From the NCBI RefSeq assembly GCF_009363695.1, contig NZ_CP045403.1, positions 3,916,501 through 3,980,500 on the forward strand: a DNA stretch of 64,000 nucleotides, given 5' to 3'. The DNA comes from Bacillus sp. THAF10. GTDB taxonomy: Bacteria; Bacillota; Bacilli; Bacillales; Bacillaceae_I. The position numbers and the translations under genes were made by a program. Positions 24,820 to 32,143 of the stretch are shown one piece after another (within the stretch, counting starts at the first letter, position 1; every line of letters starts with the position of its first letter). The notes beneath the pieces are model-generated. The model ran no database searches and was not told the origin of the DNA. It saw only the letters and a list, made by a program, of their open reading frames with translations.

Positions 24820-25197
24820 TTAATTTAGTAAGCCGTGTAGGCCGCCAAGCAATGTGAAAATGACGAGATGATCGCCGATTGCGATGAGAAATGCCTTTTT
24901 GCTCATTAGTCCAAAAAGCATGTTTTTTAAATACACAAGGGTGATAACCAATCCTACCAGTAGACCAAGAAACAGACCTTCTCCTAATCCAATTGCTCCT
25001 GAAGCTCCAATGAGGACATTCATGATGCCAGAGCTTAGGATGGCAACCAGTACGGCTACCATGTATTTAATTGGTCCTTCTGATTGGATGAATTCTTTCT
25101 TTTTCCCGAGTACTACCGAGTAGTAAATACCTCCGTATACAGCGTAGAGCACAGCTCCTGCTAAAATTGCTATTAAATTTAAGTCGATGATTTCCAT
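24820..25197 (-). CDS. DUF1761 family membrane protein
   Basis: A 125-residue membrane protein with four predicted helices (about 6-28, 44-66, 72-92 and 103-123). The family-typical YAVYGGIYYSVVLGKK near residues 18-33 and GDHLVIFTLLGGLHG at the end point to DUF1761. Function unknown. It lies 14 bases after the AraC-type regulator on the same strand and may be its target or co-transcribed partner. Confidence 0.75.
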   Translation of the reverse strand: MEIIDLNLIAILAGAVLYAVYGGIYYSVVLGKKKEFIQSEGPIKYMVAVLVAILSSGIMNVLIGASGAIGLGEGLFLGLLVGLVITLVYLKNMLFGLMSKKAFLIAIGDHLVIFTLLGGLHGLLN

Positions 25198-25211
25198 TTT
25201 TTATTCCTTTC

Positions 25212-26150
25212 CTACTTCGGCTCAATAGCCAAAGCAATTGCTTTAATTTTACTTCTAACCTCTAAGCTGCCTTGAACGTTTGTTAGTTCCACCAATTCGA
25301 TGGGGTTATCAAGATATTTATAGCCACTCCCCGGTAGCCAAAAGCTATAGAGCTCTGAATAGCACTCTATAAGCATTTTTCGATTTTCGTACTCTACCGC
25401 TTCCTCAAATTCATAGACCACATGCTTGCCCCCTGCAAAAGTGGAAATATTTTCCCCTTGAATGGCATCCTTGCTAGAAATGGCAAGATGGCATTCATAT
25501 CTACTTTTTTCTGGAGGAGTAATGTAAGGATTATTCTTCGGAATACCGAATAGCAAAGACGTCTTATCGATAAGTTCATGAGCACTTCCCAAGCGATAGA
25601 GATCTTCCCAGACTTCTGGTATTCCTTGAGTGTAGGAGCCAATGCTTTGTCTTTTCACCGTTGTGCACACAGGAAACTCAGTAACCTTTACTTTTTCAAG
25701 GTTCAGCCACTGAAACCTATTATACTTTGTAGAATAGGACTTTTCTTGCTGCATATTGCGGTTTAGTTTAGAAATCTTGCTATGATCTGCGTACTCCCTT
25801 GGGAAATGCTGAAGATAACCACCTTCTCGCCACTTGCTTGGACTCATTTCAAAGTAGGATTGAAAGGAGGAGGTAAAATAAGAAAGCGAGGAAAATCCAC
25901 AGATCAAGGCAATTTGCGTGACAGGGATGGAATATTCATAAATGAGTAAATGCGCTGCTTTTTCCATTCGGAGGCGCTTTATGTAGTTGGCAGGTGTTTC
26001 TCCAATGGCAGCTTTAAAGATGCGTTGAAAATGATAGGGTGAATAGGTGGAGACGGCTGCGAGTGTTTGTAGGGAAAGTGTGCTTTCTAAATTTTTTTCT
26101 ATGTAGTCAATCACGATATCAATGGCTTTTTGCTGTTCGACAGTGTGCAT
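25212..26150 (-). CDS. AraC-family regulator with GyrI-like effector domain
   Basis: A 312-residue regulator. Two helix-turn-helix motifs occupy residues 1-105 (LSLQTLAAVSTYSPYHFQRIFK and IPVTQIALICGFSSLSYFTSSFQ, then SPSKWR). Residues ~150-312 form a GyrI/SOUL-like small-molecule-binding domain (EFPVCTTVKRQSIGSYTQGI and FAGGKHVVYEFEEAVEYEN). This architecture (MarA-Rob/BltR-like) senses lipophilic compounds. The adjacent DUF1761 membrane protein is the obvious candidate target. Confidence 0.9.
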   Translation of the reverse strand: MHTVEQQKAIDIVIDYIEKNLESTLSLQTLAAVSTYSPYHFQRIFKAAIGETPANYIKRLRMEKAAHLLIYEYSIPVTQIALICGFSSLSYFTSSFQSYFEMSPSKWREGGYLQHFPREYADHSKISKLNRNMQQEKSYSTKYNRFQWLNLEKVKVTEFPVCTTVKRQSIGSYTQGIPEVWEDLYRLGSAHELIDKTSLLFGIPKNNPYITPPEKSRYECHLAISSKDAIQGENISTFAGGKHVVYEFEEAVEYENRKMLIECYSELYSFWLPGSGYKYLDNPIELVELTNVQGSLEVRSKIKAIALAIEPK

Positions 26151-26300
26151 GGGGATACTCCTTCACTTTGTTTCTTTTATTATGGCAGGTTTTTAAAGGT
26201 TTAGATAATTTTTTGTATGTTTTTTGCAAAATTACCTCTGTTTGGAGTAGAGGTTGAGGGAATGAAAGGTTTGGGCCGGGGAGGAAGGAACGCGATTCAG

Positions 26301-26420
26301 CGGAAATTTACGTTAATCAGCGAAAAGCGAGATAATTCAGCGATTATTTTGTTATTTTGGCTAAAAGCGAGATAATTCAGCGATTATTTTATTATTCTGG
26401 CGAAAATAGAAATAATCTGG
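26301..26420. repeat. 20-bp-period array, six units
   Basis: The word ATTCAGCG, or its variants AATCAGCG and ATTCTGGC, recurs every 20 bp at 26300, 26320, 26340, 26360, 26380, 26400 and 26420. A higher 40-bp unit with AAAAGCGAGATAATTCAGCG is nearly exact in two copies. It begins 46 bp beyond the terminator of the next gene. Confidence 0.75.
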
Positions 26421-26465
26421 CGATAGTTAAATTTCAGAACTCCCCTCCTTTTAAAGATAAAAAAA

Positions 26466-26489
26466 GAAACCAGAGCTTCCTCTGGTTTC
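26466..26489 (-). terminator. Terminator of the small HTH gene
   Basis: GAAACCAGAG and CTCTGGTTTC form a perfect 10-bp stem with a four-base loop, followed on the minus strand by TTTTTTTATC. Confidence 0.9.
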
Positions 26490-26498
26490 TCCGAGATC

Positions 26499-26699
26499 TT
26501 ATATAGACAAATCTCCTATTGAAAAGGAGCATCGTAATATTTCTGAAAGTTTACTTAGAGTGGAGATTTGCACATCAAGTGTTCCAGCTTCAATTGCTGC
26601 GATGGTGTCTGCAGGTAGGCCAGTTAGTGCTGCCAGTTGATCTATTTCAATATCCTGTCTTGTTCGTGCATTCTTTAGTTGGTTAGCGATATGTTTCAT
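26499..26699 (-). CDS. Small Cro/CI-type helix-turn-helix protein
   Basis: A 66-residue XRE-family DNA-binding domain with nothing else: ANQLKNARTRQDIEIDQLAA, LTGLPADTIAAIEAGTLDV and ISTLSKLSEILRCSFSIGDL cover the five helices. It resembles stand-alone regulators of Bacillus. The start has GGAGG 8 bases upstream. It is monocistronic with its own terminator; targets unknown. Confidence 0.85.
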   Translation of the reverse strand: MKHIANQLKNARTRQDIEIDQLAALTGLPADTIAAIEAGTLDVQISTLSKLSEILRCSFSIGDLSI

Positions 26700-26779
26700 G
26701 TAAATCCTCCTCTGGCTATTGTGTAAGCGATTACATATTATTATATAAGAATTTTCAGAGTATTACAATAGAAAAAATA

Positions 26780-26818
26780 ACAGAACACCAACTAAGATTC
26801 CTCTGTATGGTGTTCTGT
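26780..26818 (-). terminator. Terminator of the microcompartment operon
   Basis: ACAGAACACCA and TGGTGTTCTGT form a perfect 11-bp stem with TTATTTTTTC after it on the minus strand. It lies beyond the family A repeat that follows deoC. Confidence 0.8.
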
Positions 26819-26841
26819 CAGATTAGGTTGTGTATGGAGAC

Positions 26842-26963
26842 GCTGTTGTTTTTCTCATGAGGCTTCGCTTTCCTATGGACGGCCTTGAGGAGCCTCCTCA
26901 GGCTATGCCCTGGGAGGCTCAAGCACGCCGCTCTGTTTCCGACTTTTGGTGCAATCAACAGCT
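26842..26963. repeat. Dispersed repeat with inverted ends, family A copy 3
   Basis: Ends GCTGTTGTTT and GCAATCAACAGC are inverted repeats with one or two mismatches. The interior holds GGCTTCGCTTTCC and GAGCCTCCTCAGGCT, the latter shared with copy 2. It lies between the deoC stop and its terminator. Confidence 0.75.
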
Positions 26964-27005
26964 GGTAACTATTTCTCTATTAACACTTACCTAATTACTT
27001 TTATA

Positions 27006-27833
27006 TTAGTATCCAGTCCCCTTACCACCTGTGATGATGGCAATGCTGGAGCTTGCGCCGATACGAGTTGCGCCTGCTTCAATTAGCTTGCGGGCCGTAT
27101 CTAGGTCGCGAACGCATGCGGATGCTTTTACGCCCATGTCTGGTCCTACTGCTTCACGCATTAGTTTGATGTCTTCTGCTGTTGCGCAACCTGGTCCAAA
27201 GCCTGTGGATGTTTTAACAAAGTCAGCGCCTGCCATTTTCGCAAGAATACACGCTTTTTTCTTTTCTTCGTTTTCTAAGAAGCCTGTTTCGATGATCACT
27301 TTTACTGGTGCGTGGCCTTTTGCAGCGAGAACCACTGCTTCAATGTCTTTTTTCACCGTTTCGAAGTCACCGGATTTTAGCGCGCCGATGTTCATGACCA
27401 TATCGATTTCCGTTGCGCCACTTGCGATGGCATCTCTTGTTTCGGCCACTTTTACATAGCTGTTTGTTGCACCAAGCGGGAAGCCAACAACGGTTGTGAT
27501 TCCAACCTTAGAGCCTTTTAGCTCTTGAGCTGCTGTTTGTACCCAAAATGGATTTACGCAAACTGTTGCAAAGTTGTGTTCCTTTGCTTCTTCACAAAGC
27601 TTTACAATTTGCTCTTTTGTGCTTTCTGGCTTAAGTAAAGTATGGTCAATCATTCTGGCAACAGATGGTCCTGTCACTAGGCTGCTTGCTGCATTTGTGT
27701 AACTTTTTGGTGCGGTTGCTTGTTGTGCGGAAGCTGCGGGCGTTCCTTCTGCAAGCTTTTGTTTATTGGTCAGCTGTTCCATAATCTGATTTGTAATCTG
27801 TTCCACCAATGCTTCCATTTGCATTGTGTTCAC
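27006..27833 (-). CDS. deoC: Deoxyribose-phosphate aldolase with N-terminal encapsulation peptide
   Basis: A 275-residue class I aldolase that cleaves 2-deoxyribose-5-phosphate to glyceraldehyde-3-phosphate and acetaldehyde. Schiff-base lysine K207 is in [10 protein letters not shown] and relay lysine K236 in [11 protein letters not shown]. The loop reads KASACVRD where most DeoC have KASGGVR, a change near the phosphate site. Residues 1-25 ([18 protein letters not shown]) form an amphipathic helix and are joined by an Ala/Pro/Gln-rich linker, typical of BMC cargo; stand-alone DeoC is ~220 residues. Last gene of the microcompartment operon and its only obvious signature enzyme. Confidence 0.93.
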   Translation of the reverse strand: MNTMQMEALVEQITNQIMEQLTNKQKLAEGTPAASAQQATAPKSYTNAASSLVTGPSVARMIDHTLLKPESTKEQIVKLCEEAKEHNFATVCVNPFWVQTAAQELKGSKVGITTVVGFPLGATNSYVKVAETRDAIASGATEIDMVMNIGALKSGDFETVKKDIEAVVLAAKGHAPVKVIIETGFLENEEKKKACILAKMAGADFVKTSTGFGPGCATAEDIKLMREAVGPDMGVKASACVRDLDTARKLIEAGATRIGASSSIAIITGGKGTGY

Positions 27834-27839
27834 CTCGCA

Positions 27840-28103
27840 TTATTGTAATCGGTCGACAATCCCGGCAATGACAGCATCAAATGCGCCGTTTGCATCACCT
27901 AATATTTCTCTTGCCGAGCCGCCTTCTTCTAAAATAAGCACATAGTCGTCCACCCCGGCATGAAAGCGGTCAAGGGCAATCATGGCATCTCCGCATTTTT
28001 CCCCTTTTTCATCTACGGGGACGACCACCATGAGCTTTTTGTTTTGATGTGTCGGTGTTTTGATCGTCGATACGACATTTCCAACGACCTTTGCTAGTTT
28101 CAT
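27840..28103 (-). CDS. BMC vertex protein (EutN/CcmL family)
   Basis: An 87-residue pentameric vertex protein ([20 protein letters not shown], then [11 protein letters not shown]). It caps shell corners. It starts within the stop of the preceding BMC-H gene (ATGA overlap), so the two are translationally coupled. One of three BMC-P paralogs here; it differs from the others by a [18 protein letters not shown] loop. Confidence 0.92.
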   Translation of the reverse strand: MKLAKVVGNVVSTIKTPTHQNKKLMVVVPVDEKGEKCGDAMIALDRFHAGVDDYVLILEEGGSAREILGDANGAFDAVIAGIVDRLQ

Positions 28104-28375
28104 AGGTTAGTTGGAAGGATTTTTTCGATATCAGAATGTGGTCTTGGGATGACGTGTACAGATAAAAATTCACCAACACGTTGCGCTGCGTCAGCTCCTG
28201 CTTCTGTTGCTGCTTTCACTGCGCCAACATCTCCACGTACTAAAACAGTGATTAAACCGCCGCCAACTTGTACTTTTCCTACTAGAGATACGTTTGCTGC
28301 CTTCATCATTGCGTCTGCTGCTTCAATAGCACCTACTAAACCTTTAGTTTCGATCATGCCTAATGCGTTACTCAT
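28100..28375 (-). CDS. BMC-H hexameric shell protein
   Basis: A 91-residue single-domain BMC shell protein: [21 protein letters not shown], pore region [18 protein letters not shown], and [17 protein letters not shown] at the end. Hexamers tile the facets. It is 75-80 percent identical by eye to the BMC domain at 29978-30256. Flanked on both sides by vertex-protein genes. Confidence 0.95.
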   Translation of the reverse strand: MSNALGMIETKGLVGAIEAADAMMKAANVSLVGKVQVGGGLITVLVRGDVGAVKAATEAGADAAQRVGEFLSVHVIPRPHSDIEKILPTNL

Positions 28376-28663
28376 TTATATTTCCTCCATTCGTTTTACA
28401 TTGTAATAGTCGATGATTCCAAGAATTCCTGCATCTGATGGGACGATTTCTCTGTTCTTTAAAGGGAGCGAGGATTCGCGGCTCTTGGCAAGATACACAA
28501 GATCCCCTTCTCCTGATTGACCGATGGTATCAATAGCAACAAGTGGTTTACCTTTATCCTGCAGCTGATCGTCTACTGGTTGGACGATTAAAAGCTTTAA
28601 CCCTTTTAAGTTTTCGTCTTTATGTGTACAGATCATATTGCCAATCACTTTTGCTACAAACAT
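28376..28663 (-). CDS. BMC vertex protein (EutN/CcmL family)
   Basis: A 95-residue vertex protein: MFVAKVIGNMICTHKDENLKG, LLIVQPVDDQ and VAIDTIGQSGEGDLVYLAKSRESS. The end is GILGIIDYYNV. It lies directly upstream of the BMC-H gene with no gap, and 14 bases after the RpiB-like gene. Second of three BMC-P paralogs. Confidence 0.92.
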   Translation of the reverse strand: MFVAKVIGNMICTHKDENLKGLKLLIVQPVDDQLQDKGKPLVAIDTIGQSGEGDLVYLAKSRESSLPLKNREIVPSDAGILGIIDYYNVKRMEEI

Positions 28664-28677
28664 GTTTAAACCTGCTT

Positions 28678-29133
28678 TCAGCGTTTTATAAAACGACTTT
28701 CAATTTCCATTACTTTGGTGACGCGGCGATCGTGTCTGCCGCCTGCAAAATCTGTTTCCAGCCATGTTTTCACCAATTGCTTGGCAAGGCCTTCTCCGAT
28801 AAATTGACCACCAATCGACAAGACGTTGGCATTGTTATGCTCGCGGCTGTTGATGACTGATGATAAATCCCAGCACACTGCCCCGCGGACACCTGGAATC
28901 TTGTTCAGAACCATGCCGCTCCCAACGCCAACACCATCAATCATGATGCCAACATAGTCGGAGTTGGTTGCAACGCATTCGCCGACTAGAAACGCGATGT
29001 CTGGGTAGTCAACGGATTCGTTCGCCTTGCAGCCAAAGTCGAGGTACTCATAGCCAAGCTCTGTTAGGTACGTTTTTAACGTTTCCTTTAGCTCGTAGCC
29101 ACCATGGTCGCTACCAATTGCAACTTTTTTCAT
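28678..29133 (-). CDS. RpiB/LacAB-like sugar-phosphate isomerase lacking the catalytic cysteine
   Basis: A 151-residue RpiB-fold protein (VAIGSDHGGYELKETLKTYL, DYPDIAF, SREHNNANVLSIGG, GGRHDRRVTKV). Ribose-5-phosphate isomerase B uses a cysteine in ICGTG; here the motif is MIDGVG, so Cys66 is Asp66 and the following Thr is Val. H99 and D9 are retained. It may isomerise a different sugar phosphate, or be inactive. Unlike the neighbouring enzymes it has no N-terminal encapsulation helix, so it may act outside the shell. It lies 14 bases upstream of a BMC-P gene and 3 bases after tpi. Confidence 0.85.
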   Translation of the reverse strand: MKKVAIGSDHGGYELKETLKTYLTELGYEYLDFGCKANESVDYPDIAFLVGECVATNSDYVGIMIDGVGVGSGMVLNKIPGVRGAVCWDLSSVINSREHNNANVLSIGGQFIGEGLAKQLVKTWLETDFAGGRHDRRVTKVMEIESRFIKR

Positions 29134-29136
29134 TGT

Positions 29137-29967
29137 TTATTCTCCTTTGGCAAAGGAACTGATTATTTTCTGAAAAGAATCCACCTTCAGGCTGGCGCCG
29201 CCGACGAGAACGCCGTCGATGTCAGGCTGCTCAGCGTATTCCTTCGCATTTTTTTCATTCACGGATCCACCGTACAGGATGGATACATTGTCTGCAGTTT
29301 GCGGATCAATATGGGTGAGAACGGCCCTGATGTAGCTGTGGATCGCTTGAGCATCCTGAGCTGTTGCCGATTCTCCGGTTCCAATTGCCCAAACTGGTTC
29401 ATAGGCGAGCACAACATCCGTGAGGCTAATGTCGTCTAATGCACCTAACAGCTGGGTGGTTAGGACTTTTTCGGTTAAGCTTTGCTGTTTATCCGCTAAG
29501 GTTTCCCCGATGCAGATAATCGGTATTAACCCTTCCTCTAGTGCGCGTTTCACTTTTTGGTTGATGGTTTGGTCATCTTCCTGAAAATACTGCCGTCTTT
29601 CGGAGTGACCAATAAGTGTGTACTTGCAGCCAATATCCTTCAGGAGGCTTCCCGCTATCTCACCCGTGTAGGCACCGCTCGCTTCCTGGTGAACGTTTTG
29701 CGCACCGATGTGAAGCGATTTTGCTTGTAGGGTTGACGCTTGGGCGACTGGATAAAGAAGTGGAGCTGGAGGACAAAGGATAACCTCTGCTCCCTCCTCG
29801 ACCTCAATATCTTGTACAAAGCTCAGGGCTTCCTGAAGATTTTTGTTCATTTTCCAATTGGCCACGACAAGAGGCTTTCTTCCCGTTTGGTTAGTCTGGT
29901 GTGAGAAAGAATTGTTCACTGCCTCCTGTACCAATTGTTTGATGTAGTTTTTGATGGAAGAATCCAT
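29137..29967 (-). CDS. Triose-phosphate isomerase with N-terminal encapsulation peptide
   Basis: A 276-residue TIM that interconverts glyceraldehyde-3-phosphate and dihydroxyacetone phosphate. Catalytic K39 (VANWKMN), H121 (IGHSERR) and E190 (AYEPVWAIGTG) are all present. Residues 1-20 (SSIKNYIKQLVQEAVNNS) form an amphipathic helix followed by a polar linker absent from housekeeping TIM (~250 residues), as in BMC cargo. It would process the glyceraldehyde-3-phosphate made by DeoC inside the shell. It lies 10 bases after a BMC-H gene. Confidence 0.93.
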   Translation of the reverse strand: MDSSIKNYIKQLVQEAVNNSFSHQTNQTGRKPLVVANWKMNKNLQEALSFVQDIEVEEGAEVILCPPAPLLYPVAQASTLQAKSLHIGAQNVHQEASGAYTGEIAGSLLKDIGCKYTLIGHSERRQYFQEDDQTINQKVKRALEEGLIPIICIGETLADKQQSLTEKVLTTQLLGALDDISLTDVVLAYEPVWAIGTGESATAQDAQAIHSYIRAVLTHIDPQTADNVSILYGGSVNEKNAKEYAEQPDIDGVLVGGASLKVDSFQKIISSFAKGE

Positions 29968-29977
29968 ACGCTACAAC

Positions 29978-30370
29978 CTATTTCGCTACCGGTAAAATTC
30001 CGTTTACTTCTGTGTTTGGACGTGGAATCACATGTACAGAGATTAAGTGACCAACGCGACCTGCTGCATCTGCTCCTGCTTCTGTTGCTGCTTTCACTGC
30101 GCCAACATCACCGCGAACCATTACTGTTACAAGGCCTCCGCCAACGAACTCTTTTCCTACTAGTGTTACATTTGCAGCTTTCACCATTGCGTCTGCTGCT
30201 TCGATTGCTCCGATAAGACCTTTTGTTTCGATCATTCCTAATGCTTCTTGACTCATTTGAATTCCTCCTTGGATATCTTCTGTTTTATTTGATTTTGGTT
30301 GTTTCTTTGTTCTTTTTTTAGGGGCTTTCGTTTGTTGGCTTTCTTGAGATACTTGTTCTAATTCGGCCAT
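29978..30370 (-). CDS. BMC-H shell protein with a basic N-terminal tail and two possible starts
   Basis: From the upstream ATG (30370) the product is 130 residues: a 38-residue Lys/Gln/Ser-rich tail ([15 protein letters not shown]) and a BMC domain ([20 protein letters not shown], pore [14 protein letters not shown]). From an internal ATG at 30256 it is a normal 92-residue BMC-H. Both ATGs have strong ribosome sites, TTTAGGAGG before the first and AAGGAGG (30264-30270) 7 bases before the second, so two isoforms are likely. The tail may bind luminal cargo, RNA or DNA, or line one face of the shell. Confidence 0.9.
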   Translation of the reverse strand: MAELEQVSQESQQTKAPKKRTKKQPKSNKTEDIQGGIQMSQEALGMIETKGLIGAIEAADAMVKAANVTLVGKEFVGGGLVTVMVRGDVGAVKAATEAGADAAGRVGHLISVHVIPRPNTEVNGILPVAK

Positions 30371-30383
30371 CTACCTATTCCTC

Positions 30384-31814
30384 CTAAACAATTCTAAAGC
30401 CGTCTACCAGCACACAGCGTCGTTGACGGGTGAAGGTTTTGGCTGAGGTCAAGCCTTCGCCAGTTGGGCCAGCAATGGTGAGGGTGGTAAACCCTTCGCT
30501 TTGATAACCTAGTCCAGATACTGACGGACCATTTTTCACAAAAATAGTCGCTTGAATTTCTTTTGCCATTTTTGTGAGATTGCTAATGTTTTGTGAATGC
30601 ATGATGGCCGTATGACGGTTCCCCTTCTCTGCTTTTACCGCAAGCGAAATGGCCGTATCGACGTCTTTTACCCTGACAATTGGCAGAATTGGCATCAGCA
30701 TTTCTGTATGAACCAAAGGATGATCTCCTTTTGTTTCTGCAATAATGAGCTTCGTGTTCGCGTCCGCTTTGATACCGGCTGCTTCAAGTAGAACGGAAGC
30801 GTTTTTCCCGATAAAATCGCGGTTAGGATAGTGCTTGTCTCCCTTTTTCACTAGCACTTTTTCTAAAAGCTTGTCTAACTGGTAGCCTTTTAGTTCGATG
30901 GCACCGTTTTTAGTCATCTCGCTCTTTAGGGAGTTTGCAACACTTTCTACGACAAACACTTCTTTTTCCGCCGTACAAAGCACATTGTTATCAAAGCTTG
31001 CGCCTGTGACAATATCCTTCGCGGCTTTTGGAATGATTGCTGTTTCATCGACCACAACCGGTGGGTTACCAGGCCCTGCTGCAATAACTTTTTTGCCTGC
31101 TGCCATTGCTGCCTGAACAACAATACCGCCACCAGTAACCACGAGCGCCCTTACCTTTGGATGCTTCATTACCGCGTTAGAGGTCTCAATATTTGGACTC
31201 GCAACGGAGGTAAGAACATTCTCTGGTCCACCTGCCGCTACGATTGCGTCATTTAGTAATTGCATCGCACGGATAGACACTCGTTTTGCGCTTGGATGTG
31301 GATTGAAAACAACCGCGTTTCCGGCAGCTACAAGTGAAATAGAGTTATTAATGATGGTGGCTGCTGGATTAGTGGATGGCGTAATGGCTCCGTACACACC
31401 CATAGGCGAATATTCCACTAAAGTCAATCCACCGTCACCAGAGTATGTGGTTGCGACAATGTCTTCCACACCCGGTGTTTTATCCGCTGCAAGCAGATTT
31501 TTGGCAATTTTATCTTCTACTCGGCCAAGACCAGTTTCCTCGACCGCAAGCTTTGCCAGTTCTTCTGCATGCTGACGACTGACGTTCCGCATGTTTTCAA
31601 TCATTCTCTTTCTTGTTTCAAGTGAGGTTACGCGAAGCTTGTCCCACGCCTCTGTTGCCGCATCAGCCGCTTCGTCCACGGTTTGAAACACACCGTTGCC
31701 TAGAGCGATGTCGCTTGGCTGGTGAGCTTGTGTTCCTATTTCTTTTTGTGTCCCATCAAGCTGTGCGAGCACTTCTGCAACCATTTGCTTGATATCACTT
31801 TCTTTAATTTGCAA
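30384..31814 (-). CDS. CoA-acylating aldehyde dehydrogenase of the microcompartment (EutE/PduP type)
   Basis: A 476-residue enzyme that oxidises acetaldehyde (or propionaldehyde) with NAD+ and CoA to the acyl-CoA. Catalytic Cys280 is in NNVLCTAEKE and the NAD motif is in GAITPSTNPAATIINN. Residues 1-20 (KESDIKQMVAEVLAQLDG) form the encapsulation helix, followed by a linker. It should receive the toxic acetaldehyde made by DeoC. It lies 2 bases after the BMC-P gene. Confidence 0.95.
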   Translation of the reverse strand: MQIKESDIKQMVAEVLAQLDGTQKEIGTQAHQPSDIALGNGVFQTVDEAADAATEAWDKLRVTSLETRKRMIENMRNVSRQHAEELAKLAVEETGLGRVEDKIAKNLLAADKTPGVEDIVATTYSGDGGLTLVEYSPMGVYGAITPSTNPAATIINNSISLVAAGNAVVFNPHPSAKRVSIRAMQLLNDAIVAAGGPENVLTSVASPNIETSNAVMKHPKVRALVVTGGGIVVQAAMAAGKKVIAAGPGNPPVVVDETAIIPKAAKDIVTGASFDNNVLCTAEKEVFVVESVANSLKSEMTKNGAIELKGYQLDKLLEKVLVKKGDKHYPNRDFIGKNASVLLEAAGIKADANTKLIIAETKGDHPLVHTEMLMPILPIVRVKDVDTAISLAVKAEKGNRHTAIMHSQNISNLTKMAKEIQATIFVKNGPSVSGLGYQSEGFTTLTIAGPTGEGLTSAKTFTRQRRCVLVDGFRIV

Positions 31815-31816
31815 GC

Positions 31817-32116
31817 TTAACTACCTCCTTTTGAAAAGGTAAGATTTCCTTGAATTTCAATCTGGTCGACAATCCCCACAATGGCAGCATCCACGGGTAC
31901 TCCCGTAGTTGCTTCTGTTTGGCGAGCAGAGCTTCCGCTGACCACCAGCACCACTTCCCCAATACCAGAACCAACCGTATCAATAGCTACTAAAGGCTTG
32001 CCATCCTCTTCGATACTTTTCATATCTAAAGGTGTAACAATCAGCAGTTTTTTCCCGGTTAGCTTTTCTGCTTTCGTTGTGGCAACAATCGAGCCGACCA
32101 CTTTCGCGATGATCAT
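31817..32116 (-). CDS. BMC vertex protein (EutN/CcmL family)
   Basis: A 99-residue vertex protein (MIIAKVVGSIVATTKAEKLTG, LLIVTPLDMKSIEEDGKPLVAIDTVGSGIGEVVLVVSGSSAR). Start is the ATG 10 bases after AAAGGAGG; the upstream TTG in the same frame lies inside that site. Third BMC-P paralog, between the flavoprotein-like gene and the aldehyde dehydrogenase. Confidence 0.92.
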   Translation of the reverse strand: MIIAKVVGSIVATTKAEKLTGKKLLIVTPLDMKSIEEDGKPLVAIDTVGSGIGEVVLVVSGSSARQTEATTGVPVDAAIVGIVDQIEIQGNLTFSKGGS

Positions 32117-32143
32117 TAATGCTTGGCCTCCTTTCAAGGAGCA

